DNA from: Chondrosia reniformis
Taxonomy: Eukaryota; Porifera; Demospongiae; Chondrillida; Chondrillidae
Direction: 5' to 3'
NCBI GenBank assembly: GCA_947172415.1
Contig: OX359189.1
Span: 9,686,501 to 9,750,500 of the forward strand
Length of the DNA stretch: 64,000 nt
The notes below the pieces were generated by a model, which had not been told where the DNA came from, made no database searches, and worked only from the letters and a program-made list of their open reading frames with translations. The position numbers and the translations under genes are program-made. Positions 1 to 11,451 of the stretch are shown one piece after another; the first letter of the stretch is position 1, and every line of letters starts with the position of its first letter.

Positions 1-1488
1 TCACGCTACGGACAGAACAAGCCCGACCCTGGCGGACCACAAACTCCCACCAATGAGAATCATCATGTGCACACAACGCAGCTTGAGAGTACTGTACACA
101 GACTTTAGCTCATTGGGATCGGCCAGGCGCTTTAGAGTAGGGACCCATCAGTTCACTGAACTGCAAGAGAAGAATTGAAAATACATAATATAATATACAA
201 AGAAATACTGTTTGAATACAAAATACAAATTCCTTCCAAACCAACCTGAAGCTGCAGCCTACAACAGGGGTTCCTGACCGACTACGTAGTGGCACTGGAC
301 CACACCAACCTCCAGGTACGGGTCGTATAGCAAGAATCCCGCAAGTGCCAATTTAACACACAAGCAGGATTAATAGTGAGATACATCTCCAGGCACTAAC
401 CCATGATAGAGAGACCACCCCACTATACGAACACCGATGACCCTTCGGATAGGCATGTACCATTGCTCGTACTCCAAGAATGGTTTTCGCATCGATCCAC
501 ACCAAAGTAGACCTCCAGAGTTGATAGCCCGGAGGCCGAAGACGGAAAATTTCCTCGCCTATTTATTAGAAATTGTCGGCGGGAAACATTGTGAACTTGG
601 CGGAAAATCGTGGAACCTAATTGTTTTCGATGTCATGTTCGAGAACAATAGACAACATGTAGTACATGCCCCGACCTATTCAGCAATTTGTTATTTCTAT
701 TGAGTTCAAACTCGAAAACATGCATGCATGGCTATCCAGCGAAGTCATAATTGAATCATATAACAATTGCAGTGACCCCATGAATGGAAGTGCGTACACA
801 AGCTATTAATATTTCAATCAACCTCAATTGTTCAGCAAATCGTTAAACATATGCAATCTTAATTAAACATACAAGCTCCTGCGATCGCATGAAATGACAT
901 ACATTAGTCATGCGGTATGTTTCATGCACAACACAGGACATTAAGAATCAAGGATGTATTTGTTAAACAGAATCATTGGGTTCTTAATTATCATATCCAT
1001 AAAGGCATTATTGACTGAATCAAGTTTTAGAGATTGCTTCGTGCATACAATATATTATTGCTTAATCAGTTTGTAAATCCAAAATGGCCGTTGCAACGAA
1101 GACTGTAGCTGAAGGCTAATTGCCTATTTTTGAGGAACTTTGGCGTTGTACATGCCCTAAACTTCACTGATTGGTAGGTCATCTTGTTTAGGGAATTAGA
1201 CAAATTATAGCCTCTTTATATTAAATGATGTTTGTCTTTCTTTTAAGTTACAAGATTAGTATTAATCAGCATCTTTACCTCATGTAATTATAACTAACTC
1301 GTGAGACTGCTCAAAATGTAATTTATCACTGTAGGTAATTTATGCAAAGCAACATTTGATTACACACGTATATGGCTTATTGTGCAGCCTATACTTTATT
1401 TGCTCCATTTGCAGAAGAGTTGTCATGGAAATCACATGTCAGTTACCTAGCAACATGTCCAATTAAGTAAGCAGAAGGACTGAGTGGT
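1..1488. repeat. Direct repeat copy 1 (1.49 kb), left flank of receptor cluster
   Basis: This segment is repeated in the same orientation at 23271-24758. The only clear difference I found by eye is at 1335 (G here, T at 24605). After 1488 the two copies diverge abruptly but remain recognisably related to about 2040 and 25130. The segment holds no convincing gene. An 88-codon open frame at 437-703 is present in both copies but has no recognisable domain, and the copies are too alike for its conservation to mean anything. The stretch at 560-610 is relatively GC-rich with an E2F-like GGCGGGAAA, so it may contain regulatory DNA. Confidence 0.9.
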
Positions 1489-2557
1489 GGGAGATTATTA
1501 AAGTTATTGACTAAACCTATATCCAAGTTGGAAAGATTGTGAAAGAAGGTATTGGATCAAGGGGAAATTTGCATGGACTCAGCAGTGAGTATAACAATTG
1601 TAAAGGACCTGAGTTACATTTGTCCAATGGGACTACTAGATTAGCATCTCTACCAGTCCCTAGTAACTAGTAACTCCTAGCTACCATTATTCAGTTGGAG
1701 GAAGTGTGTAGTACATGCCTACCATGTTCTCTGTATCCTATAGATCAGTTTTCTATTTAGCTATGAAACTGTTCCCTATTATGAAGCTGTACAATTCCTT
1801 TGCATGAGATTGTACAATTTCTAGTAGCTATGACTACACTCATTTGGGGGAGTGTTTACAGTGCTGGCCATTAGAGGTGTAAATAAGCAATTGTCTTAAT
1901 GTGCTTACATTGTACATCTTGTTTACTTCTCTACCTAAAAATACGTATATTATTATTTCTAATAATAGAAAGTCTCCATAGCAACCAGGTGCAGTTCCCT
2001 GGCAACCATCAAATGGAAATAAAGCAATCAGTTGTTCATGTGGCTCTCACTTGTAGAACAACTTCACACATGTAAGTCAAAGTGGTATCCTCACCTAGTC
2101 AGCTGATCCTGATTGAGACCAGGCAGTTTCTCCAAAGTCAATATTAATGGATGTACAAGAAGAAACAAACATTAATTTGTTGTGCAGTATGTAAAGGTGA
2201 TGTAATGTGTGTACAGTACTTCATGTCCTTTCAACAGGACCTATCTGTAACTACTGTACTAGTATAGGCTTTGTAGATTATAATTATCATTGAAACTTTT
2301 CTGTCCAACTGCTTCATTGTAACAGCACATGACAGTGGTTGATGCAATAACATGTTTTGGAAAGATTTGTGTCTGAGCATGCACTAATTGAATAGCAACT
2401 TCTTTGAGGGTTACAATGTATTCTTGTTAAAAAGTTAATTTTATAATCCCTTATAAGTTATAAGAATTACAGTGCTCTATACTGTGTCAGCAATGAGGCT
2501 CAATGACATTATAGCTATAATTGTCTTTCTATAAAGAAGTACATTTTATATTTTTAG
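1489..2557. other. Intergenic stretch without a recognisable gene
   Basis: No domain-bearing frame is visible. The first half is a diverged copy of 24759-25130. An RFX-type X-box match, GTCTCCATAGCAAC, lies at 1972-1985, followed by a half-site CCTGGCAACC near 2000. From about 2480 the sequence is the intron that precedes the plus-strand receptor tail exon in the other copies of this family. Confidence 0.6.
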
Positions 2558-2732
2558 ATGTTCCTACTGATTGCAATTCACAGCATGTTTCATATAAATA
2601 GAGATTGAGATGAAACAAATTGATATGTTGTGTAATCCTGCTTATGCTGTGCCTTCTGAAGTAATTGAGAACAAAGGTTACCAAGGCAACAAAATGGCTG
2701 ACACTGAGCACATTACTTATGAGACATCATGA
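2558..2732 (+). pseudogene. Orphan plus-type receptor tail exon, frameshifted (copy 1)
   Basis: The exon follows a TTTTTAG acceptor and starts DVPTDC, like the intact homologous exon at 21401-21567. Two extra bases after HVSY (ATAAATAG here against ATGAAG there) shift the frame into an immediate stop. The rest, including the NPAY-type segment, survives out of frame. There is no membrane exon upstream. This is the last exon of a lost plus-strand receptor and it lies tail-to-tail with minus-strand receptor gene A. Confidence 0.75.
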
Positions 2733-2937
2733 TTATTTGTAAACTAAATGAAACATAATTGTGTATTCCAATTCCATAATTTGTATAATAATATGAGATA
2801 AGTATTAACAATAAAAATAAATAGTTTTTTGTTATATACACATAATAATAATTATAAAGACATCATTCACAAGTATTATATATTTTGAAAATACTGTATG
2901 AATTTGAAGTGTACGTACGTATGTATGAAGAACACAT

Positions 2938-3240
2938 TCAGTTGCTATGACTACTCGTAATGCAACTGTTCACCTCTCTGGTTGTGTCGGACTTTCTGTC
3001 ACGTATTACATCAGCGTACATTGATACTGCATACATTGACTCTATCGGCTTCTGCTTGCTTTCAGTTGTGAAATGAACATCATCATTACTGAAGGGTTAA
3101 AAGAGAATAGTTCAGTAAGAGTATAATGAGTGACTTTCTATCACGTATCACATCAGCGTACATTGATACTGCATACATTGACTCTATCGGCTTCTGCTTG
3201 CTTTCAGTTGTGAAATGAACATCATCATTACTGAAGGGTT
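2938..3240 (-). repeat. Tail-exon repeat, two acceptor-bearing units (gene A)
   Basis: Two units of about 140 bp, each with a pyrimidine-rich CCCTTCAG acceptor followed by coding sequence for a tail with ESMYAVSMYADV. Entry at the upper unit (exon start 3230) ends at TAA 3086-3088. Entry at the lower unit (3088) reads to the TGA at 2938-2940. The same array is expanded to five units in gene B and seven in gene C. Confidence 0.8.
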
Positions 3241-5308
3241 AAGAGAGAGTAGTTCTGTAAGAGTGAATATTGAGAGAAGCTTGTTTGTGTGAATCTGTAT
3301 GTATGAATGTTCACTGCCACTGCTGATGATGCACTTTTAAGGAGTTGGGAAAGTAAACCAAATTCCTATAAAGGTTTGAAGGCAAGCTTATTTAATCACT
3401 CCTCTCTCTCTCTCTCTCTCTCTCTGATAATTCTTTTCTCGTTTCTTCATTAGCTTTATTCTACTTACTCCTTTTTCAATTCTGTGTATGAAAAAAATGT
3501 TGCATTTATAAAGATGTCATAGAATCAATATTCTAATTGTATAACTATAAGAAACTGCACTAACCATTCTGACTTCCTCCTCCTGAGGTAACAAAGTACG
3601 ATAATCAGTATCATTAAGATGAGGAGGAGAACTACTACAATCACTCCTACAATAGCTCCAATGATAGCTAGTGTCGTATCTTCAGACACATGATCGGAAT
3701 TAGCTGTATACATATACATGTATAATGACCATTTATAAAATAAAGTCATTAATTTTAATTGTGAAAAATGTTCAACTAAATTAACACATTAATAAACTTA
3801 CATGGTAAATGAGATGGAATTATATTAATCGATTAACATTGCTATTTCTGCATCACCTCAATCAACTCACCTAACAAATACAAGTATGTTGTTATGGTAA
3901 CACTTCCTTCTTCATTAGTCACTGTACAAGTATAGTTTCCACTATCTTCACTTCTATTCAGAGAAAAGACAGTTAAGATGGATCCATTCACTCCTTCTGT
4001 GATGGACACTCCATCTATCTCAAACACATAACTACTAGGTGGAGGGTTGGCAGCTGATGGAGTACAGTTGAATGTAAATACTTCTGTAAAAACAACATTC
4101 TGCACTTTAGAGTGTACAGCAAATTCTGGGACATCTATCAAAATAGGAAAATGTATTGTATATACCTTATAATATAGAATACAAAGAATACTAACTCACA
4201 GTACACATCCAAGTTGACAACAGCTGTATCACTTCCTGCTGTAGTAGTCACATTTACTGTAGTAGTCACATTTACTGTAGTAGTCACATTTACTGTGTAA
4301 GATCCACTGTCAGTACGATTAACATTTTCTATTGTAAAGTTAGATGTTCCATTACCAGATCCAATATTAACAGTAATCCTGTCATCTTGTACAGTAACTG
4401 CATCTTTAGTTATAACAATATTACTACTCACTGGAAATGGATTACCAGTTATAGTTAGAGGAGTAGTGAAGGATGTTCCTTCTATAACAGCCTCGTTTGT
4501 AATGTTTGGAGTGATGGATGGAGAAACTATATATGAACACACATCTATATTAATTATAAAGTCATGCTTGTAAGTACATACTTTTAGCTACCAAAAAGTT
4601 CAGGCACCAATTATCACTGCCATGCACAATACAGCTACTAACATTAGAGCATTTCGGATGTTATAACAAACAAACATACACATGATCTATATGACTTTAT
4701 ACTGCAAGTGAGTCTATACATATTTTATATATATTAACCTGTATTCAAGTTGATATATTACTTATAATACCTTATTTATAGCATAACTTATTCACAATAC
4801 TCTGCAGTAACTCACACCATACAGATATTACAGGAAAGGGTTGATCCTGATCCACTGATCCTGAGCCATAATTAGTAGCATAATGTAGAGTAGCTCCATT
4901 CCAAACTCTGTTTATGTTAGACAAAGTGAGAGGAGAACGGTAGTCACTACCAACTGTTGTCATGGTACCACCTGATAGGGTCTTGTTAGTGGTAATGCTT
5001 GTCTCTGTACTGCCATTGTTCAAGTACCATCTTGCAGACAGTCTCTCTCCATTGGATGTTCTAGTTGCTGCACAAGTAAACGTGAGATTGCCTCCTTCCA
5101 ATGTGGTTACATTGACTCTCGGATAGTCAGTAAAATTGGTCTCACCTTAGTAACAGAGAAATTAACTTGTATTAGCTGAAAGTCCCTAGCGCGTGTATCA
5201 TCGCATGTCTAGAAGGTGGTGGTGTATGTCCAAACGATATGACTTACTTTCACAACGAATATTGCGAAATGATCCAAAAAGAAAGATCACGATGTACAAC
5301 CAAATCAT
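2938..5308 (-). CDS. Ig-domain transmembrane receptor, gene A (FN3 exons deleted)
   Basis: Cell-surface receptor with an extracellular Ig part, one membrane helix and a tyrosine-containing tail; ligand unknown. Predicted exons: signal peptide 5248-5308, Ig1 4816-5145, Ig2 4200-4526, Ig3 3871-4134, membrane exon 3565-3703, tail 2938-3088. They sum to 1272 nt (423 aa). Ig exons are phase 1-1, and Ig3 has the DSGNYTC signature. Compared with genes B and C, about 0.7 kb holding both FN3 domains is gone: the 3' end of the last FN3 exon is fused to the intron beside Ig3 near 3813. The second Ig1 cysteine is tyrosine (LHYAT against VHCA). A 4-nt insertion at the end of the membrane exon changes its phase, which lets it splice directly to the tail. 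The tail contains SMYADV, which fits the ITIM consensus. Probably a derived, perhaps still expressed, paralogue. Confidence 0.65.
3402..3425. repeat. (CT)n microsatellite in receptor intron
   Basis: Simple CT repeat in the intron between the membrane exon and the tail exon of gene A. Equivalent tracts lie at about 8513-8537 (gene B) and 15539-15555 (gene C). On the coding strand it reads GA, so it is not a polypyrimidine tract for splicing. Confidence 0.9.
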
Positions 5309-5520
5309 AACTTTTAATCTTCTTCCTTGATAGTGTAGAGGAACGTTAAATAATATAAGTTCACGTGCAGTATATTATATAGCTGCTAGGTAAAAACGTT
5401 ACATCTGACTCGCAATTTTTCCGTTGCAAATTTGAATGAGAGTGTGAATTTCAATGATATTCATATCGCTAACCAGAGACGTTGTGCGACTAATAGAGAA
5501 TCAGATCTAGAAATTTAGAC
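5309..5520 (-). promoter_or_regulatory. Conserved 5' flank / promoter of receptor gene A
   Basis: The block just upstream of the signal-peptide exon is nearly the same in three places: here, 11239-11430 (gene B) and 18181-18390 (gene C). It contains a CACGTG E-box (5362-5367) and a conserved run around AAAAACGTTACATC. Conservation next to the start codon of three paralogues suggests a core promoter, but recent duplication alone could explain it. Confidence 0.4.
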
Positions 5521-5927
5521 TTACTTCAAAATGTGGTTTATACTGAGATGATAATTTATATAACACTGCATAAATATTTCATAATATAAAGTCTTGGCTC
5601 AAGAGATATCTCTCAAGGTCACTGTCTTGTTTTGATACTTTTTCACTTACAACACTTGAATGTGAGTGTTCAGTATAATTATATTATTGTTATAGTAATA
5701 ACAATAACAATAACAATGCAGAATGTTTAAATGTAGTGATCAGTGAGAAACTTACCAGAAGAAAGTGTATAAATAAACATTCTGTTATTGTTAGTATTAA
5801 TTTTCTTGTTAATATTCGAAACTTTGAAATCTAATAGTTACTATACGTAGCAATGAGGCTCAATGACATTATAGCTATAATAGTCTTCCTATACAGAAGT
5901 ATATTTTATACTTTTAGATGTTCCTAC
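5521..5927. other. Intergenic junction with receptor intron remnants
   Basis: No gene. The plus-strand Ig-like exon found at the matching place beside genes B and C is missing. Instead the sequence jumps near 5600-5700 into intron DNA that precedes the plus-type tail exon at 13240-13450 and 21120-21340, which points to a deletion. Confidence 0.5.
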
Positions 5928-6081
5928 TGATTGCAATTCACAGCATGTTTCATATGAAGAGATTGAGATGAAATAAATTGATATGTTGTGTAATCCTGCT
6001 TATGCTGTGCCTTCTGAGAACAAAGGTTACCAAGGCAACAAAATGGCTGACACTGAGCACATTACTTATGAGGCATCATGA
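5928..6081 (+). pseudogene. Orphan plus-type receptor tail exon, nonsense (copy 2)
   Basis: Same tail exon as 21401-21567, starting DVPTDC. A CAA to TAA change after EEIEMK stops the frame, and a short internal deletion removes part of the PSEVIEN segment. No membrane exon lies upstream on this strand. It is the 3' remnant of a lost plus-strand receptor gene, facing gene B. Confidence 0.75.
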
Positions 6082-6107
6082 TTATTTGTAAACTAAATGA
6101 AACATAA

Positions 6108-7055
6108 TTGTGTATTCCATTTCCATAATTTGTATAATAATATGAGATAAGTATTAACAATAAAAATAAATAGTTTTTTGTTATATACACATAATAATAA
6201 TTATAAAGACATCATTCACAAATATCATATATTTTGAAAATACTGTATGAATTTGAAGTGTACGTACATATATTTATGGTTGCTTGTTGTGATCATGATT
6301 TAATCCAGAGGTATTATTGAGCAACAGCAACATAAATTATTGATAATAGGACGTTTCAACCCGTAGGTCTTCATCAGCAAAGAACTGTTGTGGCCATACA
6401 TTACATACTACCTACTCCCTTGGGAACTAAACTACAAACAAGTGATCCTCAGACTGGAGCTTGAGGTACCTCCTCCTAACCAAGGGGGGACCATCATACC
6501 AACTAATTTATTATGCAATAATATTTCAGAGGGGTTAACAGGTTGGAACTCACAAATTAGAAACAGTACATTTTCCAGTTTATTGCAATATATAGAAGGG
6601 TCACATGATATATTCTTATTCACTTCATGTTTACTGTTACGGAATTGTTTGAAACCGTAAAGTTGCATTTAATTTAGTGTTATACCTGTTCAGTGAAATT
6701 GAAAGTTAAGCAGTTAACTGAAAACTTTAGTCTTCTGTTAAGTGGGAAACCTTCCTCCTACAAACATGTCATCACTTGTACTCGGGACTCATTACACTAT
6801 ATTCACTAGACACTCAAATAACTCACTTCATTCCTCTATATATGATAGTTGATTATAGTCGATTATACACATTTGTGATGTAATGCATTCACTAATATTC
6901 CATTTCAATAATTGTATAATAATCAATAGGTGAGATAAGTAATAATAATAAAAATAAATTGTTATATACACATAATAATAATTATAAAGATATCATTCAC
7001 AAGTATTATATATTTTGAAAATACTGTATGAATTTGAAGTGTATGTACGTATATT
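6108..7055. repeat. Duplicated receptor 3' flank bracketing a unique insert
   Basis: The AT-rich 3' flank of the plus-type tail exon occurs twice, at about 6108-6270 and 6890-7055 (also at 2745-2930 and 13690-13860). The intervening 620 bp begins with a stretch near 6300-6380 containing TTTCAACCCGTAGGTC and GTCTTCATCAGCAAAG. The second of these is shared loosely with 46835 and 63580. Overlapping open frames at 6388-6668 show no recognisable domain, so I see no gene in the insert. Confidence 0.5.
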
Positions 7056-7543
7056 TATGTAATATGTAAATGACTATATAAGCCTAAGTTGACAACCTAG
7101 CTAACAGACTGACCAAACACTGCACAAGTAGTGGCTATCTACTACAAGTACTGCTATTTGAATGTTTTCAGTGCATTGCTCAACTGAGACATGCACAAGT
7201 AATGGCTATCTACTACAAGTACTGCTATTTGAGAGTCTCAAGGATATAGCAGAGATAATAACAAGAGGGAATGTGACCATATATGGACATACTAGATATA
7301 CCTGCCACCTATAACTAGCAGAGACTGTGTGAGTAGAAAGTACTAATAAAATATAAGAGTATGTCCATATTCGTGTGGACACAGTATAATAAAAAATGAA
7401 ATTTATGAGATCTCATTAACATGCAGCAATTAGCTAGTATATATATGTATATACTAACAGTAGCACAATTAGGAGTGAGTACATTTACGTACAGTTTATT
7501 TGATAGACCGAAACTGGTACAGATCACCTCATATAGAACACAT

Positions 7544-8352
7544 TCAGTTGCTATGACTACTCGTAATGCAACTGGCCTCTCTGGTTGTGTTGGACTTTCT
7601 ATCATGTATCACATCAGCGTACATTGACTCAACTGGTTTAGTTCTCTTCACCTCATTGAGTTGGTTGTCACTGTTTGAGTTTCCATTTGATTCAGTTGGC
7701 CGATCACGAATAGCTACTGCATACATTGACTCTATCGGCTGCTGCTTGCTTTCAGTTGTGAAATGAACATCATCATTACTGAAGGGTTAAAAGAGAATAG
7801 TTCAGTAAGAGTATAATGAGTGACTTTCTGTCACGTATCACATCAGTGTACATTGATACTGCATACATTGACTCTATCGGCTTCTGCTCGCTTTCAGTTG
7901 TGAAATGAACATCATCATTACTGAAGGGTTAAAAGAGAATAGTTCAGTAAGAATATAATGAGTGACTTTCTGTCACGTATCACATCAGCGTACATTGATA
8001 CTGCATACATTGACTCTATCGGCTTCTGCTCGCTTTCAGTTGTGAAATGAACATCATCATTACTGAAGGGTTAGAAGAGAGTAGTTCAGTAAGAGTATAA
8101 TGAGTGACTTTCTGTCACGTATCACATCAGTGTACATTGATACTACATACATTGACTCTATCGGCTGCTGCTTGCTTTCAGTTGTGAAATGAACATCATC
8201 ATTACTGAAGGGTTAGAAGAGAGTAGTTCAGTAAGAGTATAACGAGTGACCTTCTGTCACGTATCACATCGGCGTACATTGATACTGCATACATTGACTC
8301 TATCGGCTGCTGCTTGCTTTCAGTTGTGAAATGAACATCATCATTACTGAAG
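7544..8352 (-). repeat. Tail-exon tandem array, five units (gene B)
   Basis: Five units of about 140-150 bp, with acceptors near 7779, 7921, 8064, 8207 and 8347. The lowest is the full-length tail exon ending at TGA 7544-7546. The others are shortened copies that each carry an acceptor, the ESMYAV/SMYADV segment and an in-frame TAA at the start of the next unit. The array therefore offers several alternative 3' exons. Confidence 0.8.
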
Positions 8353-11238
8353 GGTTAAAAGAGAGTAGTTCTGTAAGAGTGACACAGAAGCTTGTTTGTG
8401 TGATTCTGTATGTATGAATGTTCACTACTGATGATGCACTTTTAAGGAGTTGGGAAAGTAAACCAAATTCCTATATAGGTTTGAAGGCAAGACATATTTA
8501 ATCACTCCGGCCCTCTCTCTCTCTCTCTCTCTCTCTGATAATTCTTTTCTCATTTCTTCATTATCTTTATTCTACTTACTCCTTTTTCATTTCTGTGTAT
8601 GAAAAGATGTTGCAAGTGTTAAGGATGTCATATAGTCACTATTTCAATTGTATAACAATATCAGATTTCAATTGAAGTTGCACTAACCATTCTTCCTCCT
8701 CCGGAGGTAACAAAGTACAATAATCAGTATCATTAAGATGAGGAGGAGAATTACTATAATCACTCCTACAATAGCTCCAATGATAGCTAGTGTTGTATCT
8801 TCAGACACATGATCAAAATTAGCTGTATACATATACATGTATAATGACCATTTATAAAATTATATCATTAATTTTTAATTGTGAAAACTGTTCGACTAAA
8901 TTAACACATTAATATAATTAACTTACATGGTAAATGAGTCACACTTAATTCCAACTGAAATGGAGTACTCTCCCCAACACTGTTCATAGCACTCACATTA
9001 ATGTTATAAGTCTCTCCAATAGTTAATATGTCTACTAACATGACACTGTAAGATCTCAGATGAGCTGAAAGAAAGGTCATGTTGAAACTGAAGTTTCCTC
9101 CAGCAATCTCCACCTGTCAACATTTTAGGAAAATTTACATACACAAAATTCAATTTATACCTAACTGAAATTCATATATATTCATTGCCTACATACTGTA
9201 CTCACAGTATAGTTAGTAACATTTTGTCCTCCATCAGTCAGTAGTACAACATCCACTGATAGAATAGTCAGTGAGAGTGCTTCAACTGATACACTCTCAA
9301 TAATAGGAACTGCATAACAGACAAATACTCATATACCTCACTATACACTACATGGAACTACATCTCACATACCCGAGTCAGGTGTAGTAAAGTTACTGGC
9401 TTCTGGAGGACTCACTCCATATTCATTCTCAGCTACTATTTCCACTCCATATATAGTGCTGTGTTGAAGGTTAGTCAGTGACAGAGTAGTCACATCTGAT
9501 GTAGTGAAGGAGAGAGTGACAGTGTTGTTTATGATGTTGATGGAGTACTTGAGTGGTTGATCACTTCCTCCATTATCAGATGGTGGACTCCAACTGATAG
9601 TAGCTGAGAATGGACTTACATCTTCAAATGTGATATTATGTGAAGCAGACGGTGAAGCTATGGAATTATATTAATCGATTAACATTATTTCTGTATCACC
9701 TCAATCAACTCACCCAACACATTCAAGCATGTTGCTATGGCAACACTTCCTGCTTCGTTAGTCACATTACAAGTGTAGTTTCCACTATCTTCACTTCTCT
9801 TTAGAGAAGAGACAGTTAAGATGGATCCACTCACTCCTGTGATCTCCACTCCATCTCTCTTAAACACATAACTACTAGGTGGAGGGTTGGCAGCTGATGG
9901 AGTACAGTTGAATGTAAATACTTCTGTAAAAACAACATTCTGCACTTTAGAGTGTACAGCAAATTCTGGGACATCTATCAAAATAGGAAAATGTATTGTA
10001 TACTTTTAATATAGAATACAAAGAATACTAACTCACAGTACACATCCAAGTTGACAACAGCTGTATCACTTCCTACTGTAGTAGTCACATTTACTGTAGT
10101 AGTCGCATTTACTGTAGTAGTCGCATTTACTGTAGTATTCACATTTACTGTAGTAGTCGCATTTACTGTAGTAGTCACATTCGCTGTAGTAGACACATTT
10201 ACTGTGTAAGATCCACTGTCAGTACGATTAACATTTTCTATTGTAAAGCTAGATGTTCCATTACCAGATCCAATATTAACAGTAATCCTGCCATCTTGTA
10301 CAGTAACTCCATCTTTAGTTATAACAATATTACTACTTACTGGAAATGGATCACCAGTTATAGTTAGAGGAGTAGTGAAGGATGTCCCTTCTATAACAGT
10401 CTCGTTTGTAATGTTTGGAGTGATGGATGGAGAAACTATATATGAACACACATCTATATTAATTATAAAGTCATGCTTGTAAGTACATACTTTTAGCTAC
10501 CAAAAAGTTCAGGCACCAATTATCACTGCCATGCACAATACAGCTACTAACATTAGAGCATTTCGGATGTTATAACAAACAAACATGCACATGATCTATA
10601 TGACTTTATACTGCAAGTGAGTCTATACATATGTTATATATATTAACCTATAAATTATAACTGTATTCAAGTTTATATATTACTTATAATACCTTATTTA
10701 TAGCATAACTTATTCACAATATTCTGCAGTAACTCACACAACACTGATATTACAGGAAAGGGTTCTGGCTGATCATGATCCACTGTTTTTATTTTAACAG
10801 CACAATGTACAGTAGTTCCATTCCAAACTCTGTTTATGTTAGACAAAGTGAGAGGAGAACGGTAGTCACTACTAACTGTTGCCATGGTACCACCTGATAA
10901 GTTCTTGTTACTGATAATGCTTGTCTCATTGTTCAAGTACCACTTTACAAGCATTCTAGCTCTATTGGATGTTCTATTAGATCTACCTGTTACTGCACAA
11001 GTAAACGTGAGATTGCCTCCTTCCAATGTGGTTACATTGTCACTCGGATAGTCAGTAAAAGTGACCTGACCTTAGTAACAGAGAAATTAACTTGTGTTAG
11101 CTGAAAGGCCCTAGCGCGTGTATCATCGCATGTCTAGAAGGTGGTGGTGTGTGTCCAAACGTTGCGATATGACTTACTTTCACAACGAATATTGCAAAAT
11201 GATCCAAAAAGAAAGATCACGACGTACAGACAAATCAT
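7544..11238 (-). CDS. Ig/FN3 transmembrane receptor with ITIM-like tail, gene B
   Basis: Predicted type I cell-surface receptor, 670 aa. Exons: signal peptide 11178-11238, Ig1 10738-11070, Ig2 10037-10435, Ig3 9714-9974, FN3-1 9373-9657, FN3-2 in two exons 9206-9309 and 8927-9113, membrane helix 8688-8822, microexon 8580-8592, tail 7544-7778; total 2013 nt. Ectodomain module boundaries are phase 1, which suits exon shuffling. Ig1 and Ig3 keep their cysteine pair; Ig2 has none and ends in a Thr-rich run with seven N-glycosylation sequons. The helix is followed by RRRK, a stop-transfer signal. The tail has SMYADV twice-like tyrosine sites (SMYAVA, SMYADV), the second fitting an ITIM. The frame closes only if the 13-nt microexon is included. 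Five alternative tail units lie at 7544-8352. The role in recognition is inferred from domains; ligand and signalling partner are unknown. Confidence 0.72.
8580..8592 (-). other. Predicted 13-nt microexon of receptor gene B
   Basis: Between the membrane exon (phase 1 end) and the tail exon (needs phase 2) the minus strand has an ATACACAG acceptor, 13 nt, then a GTAAGT donor. Including the 13 nt (EMKKD with flanking bases) restores the frame exactly. Gene C has the same at 15602-15614. In gene A the equivalent (3469-3481) would create a stop, but A has a 4-nt insertion that makes it unnecessary. Predicted from sequence only. Confidence 0.6.
10077..10204 (-). repeat. 18-bp coding repeat adding N-glycosylation sequons (Ig2, gene B)
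   Basis: Tandem 18-bp units in the Ig2 exon encode (V)N-x-T-T-T-V repeats. Gene B has seven sequons, gene A three (about 4239-4294) and gene C two (about 17127-17164). The unit length is a multiple of three, so copy-number change keeps the frame and alters the number of predicted N-glycans at the base of Ig2. Confidence 0.85.
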
Positions 11239-11430
11239 AACTTTTAATCTTCTTCCTTGATAGCGTAGAGAAACGTTAAATAATATAAGTTCACGTGCAG
11301 TATATTATATAGCTGCTAGGTAAAAACGTTACATCTGACTCGCAATTTTTCCGTTGCCAATTTGAATGAGAGTGTGAATTCCAATGATATTCATATCCCT
11401 AACCAGAGACGTTGTGCGACTTATGGTGGA
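11239..11430 (-). promoter_or_regulatory. Conserved 5' flank / promoter of receptor gene B
   Basis: Same conserved block as upstream of genes A and C, with the CACGTG E-box at 11292-11297. It is interrupted downstream by the inserted element at 11452-11724. Confidence 0.4.
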
Positions 11431-11451
11431 GAGAGGTTCTACATTAGTATG

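Noticed and set aside
437-703. 88-codon frame duplicated at 23707-23973
   Set aside because: Present in both copies only because the DNA is a near-identical repeat; no domain, no splice context, no homologue recognised.
6388-6668. Possible retroelement fragment (overlapping frames of 78 and 90 codons)
   Set aside because: No reverse transcriptase or integrase motif visible; only a loose nucleotide similarity to other repeats near 46.8 and 63.6 kb.
7544-8352. CRISPR-like direct repeats
   Set aside because: Units are about 140 bp, contiguous and contain exon and acceptor sequence in an animal genome; no spacer structure.
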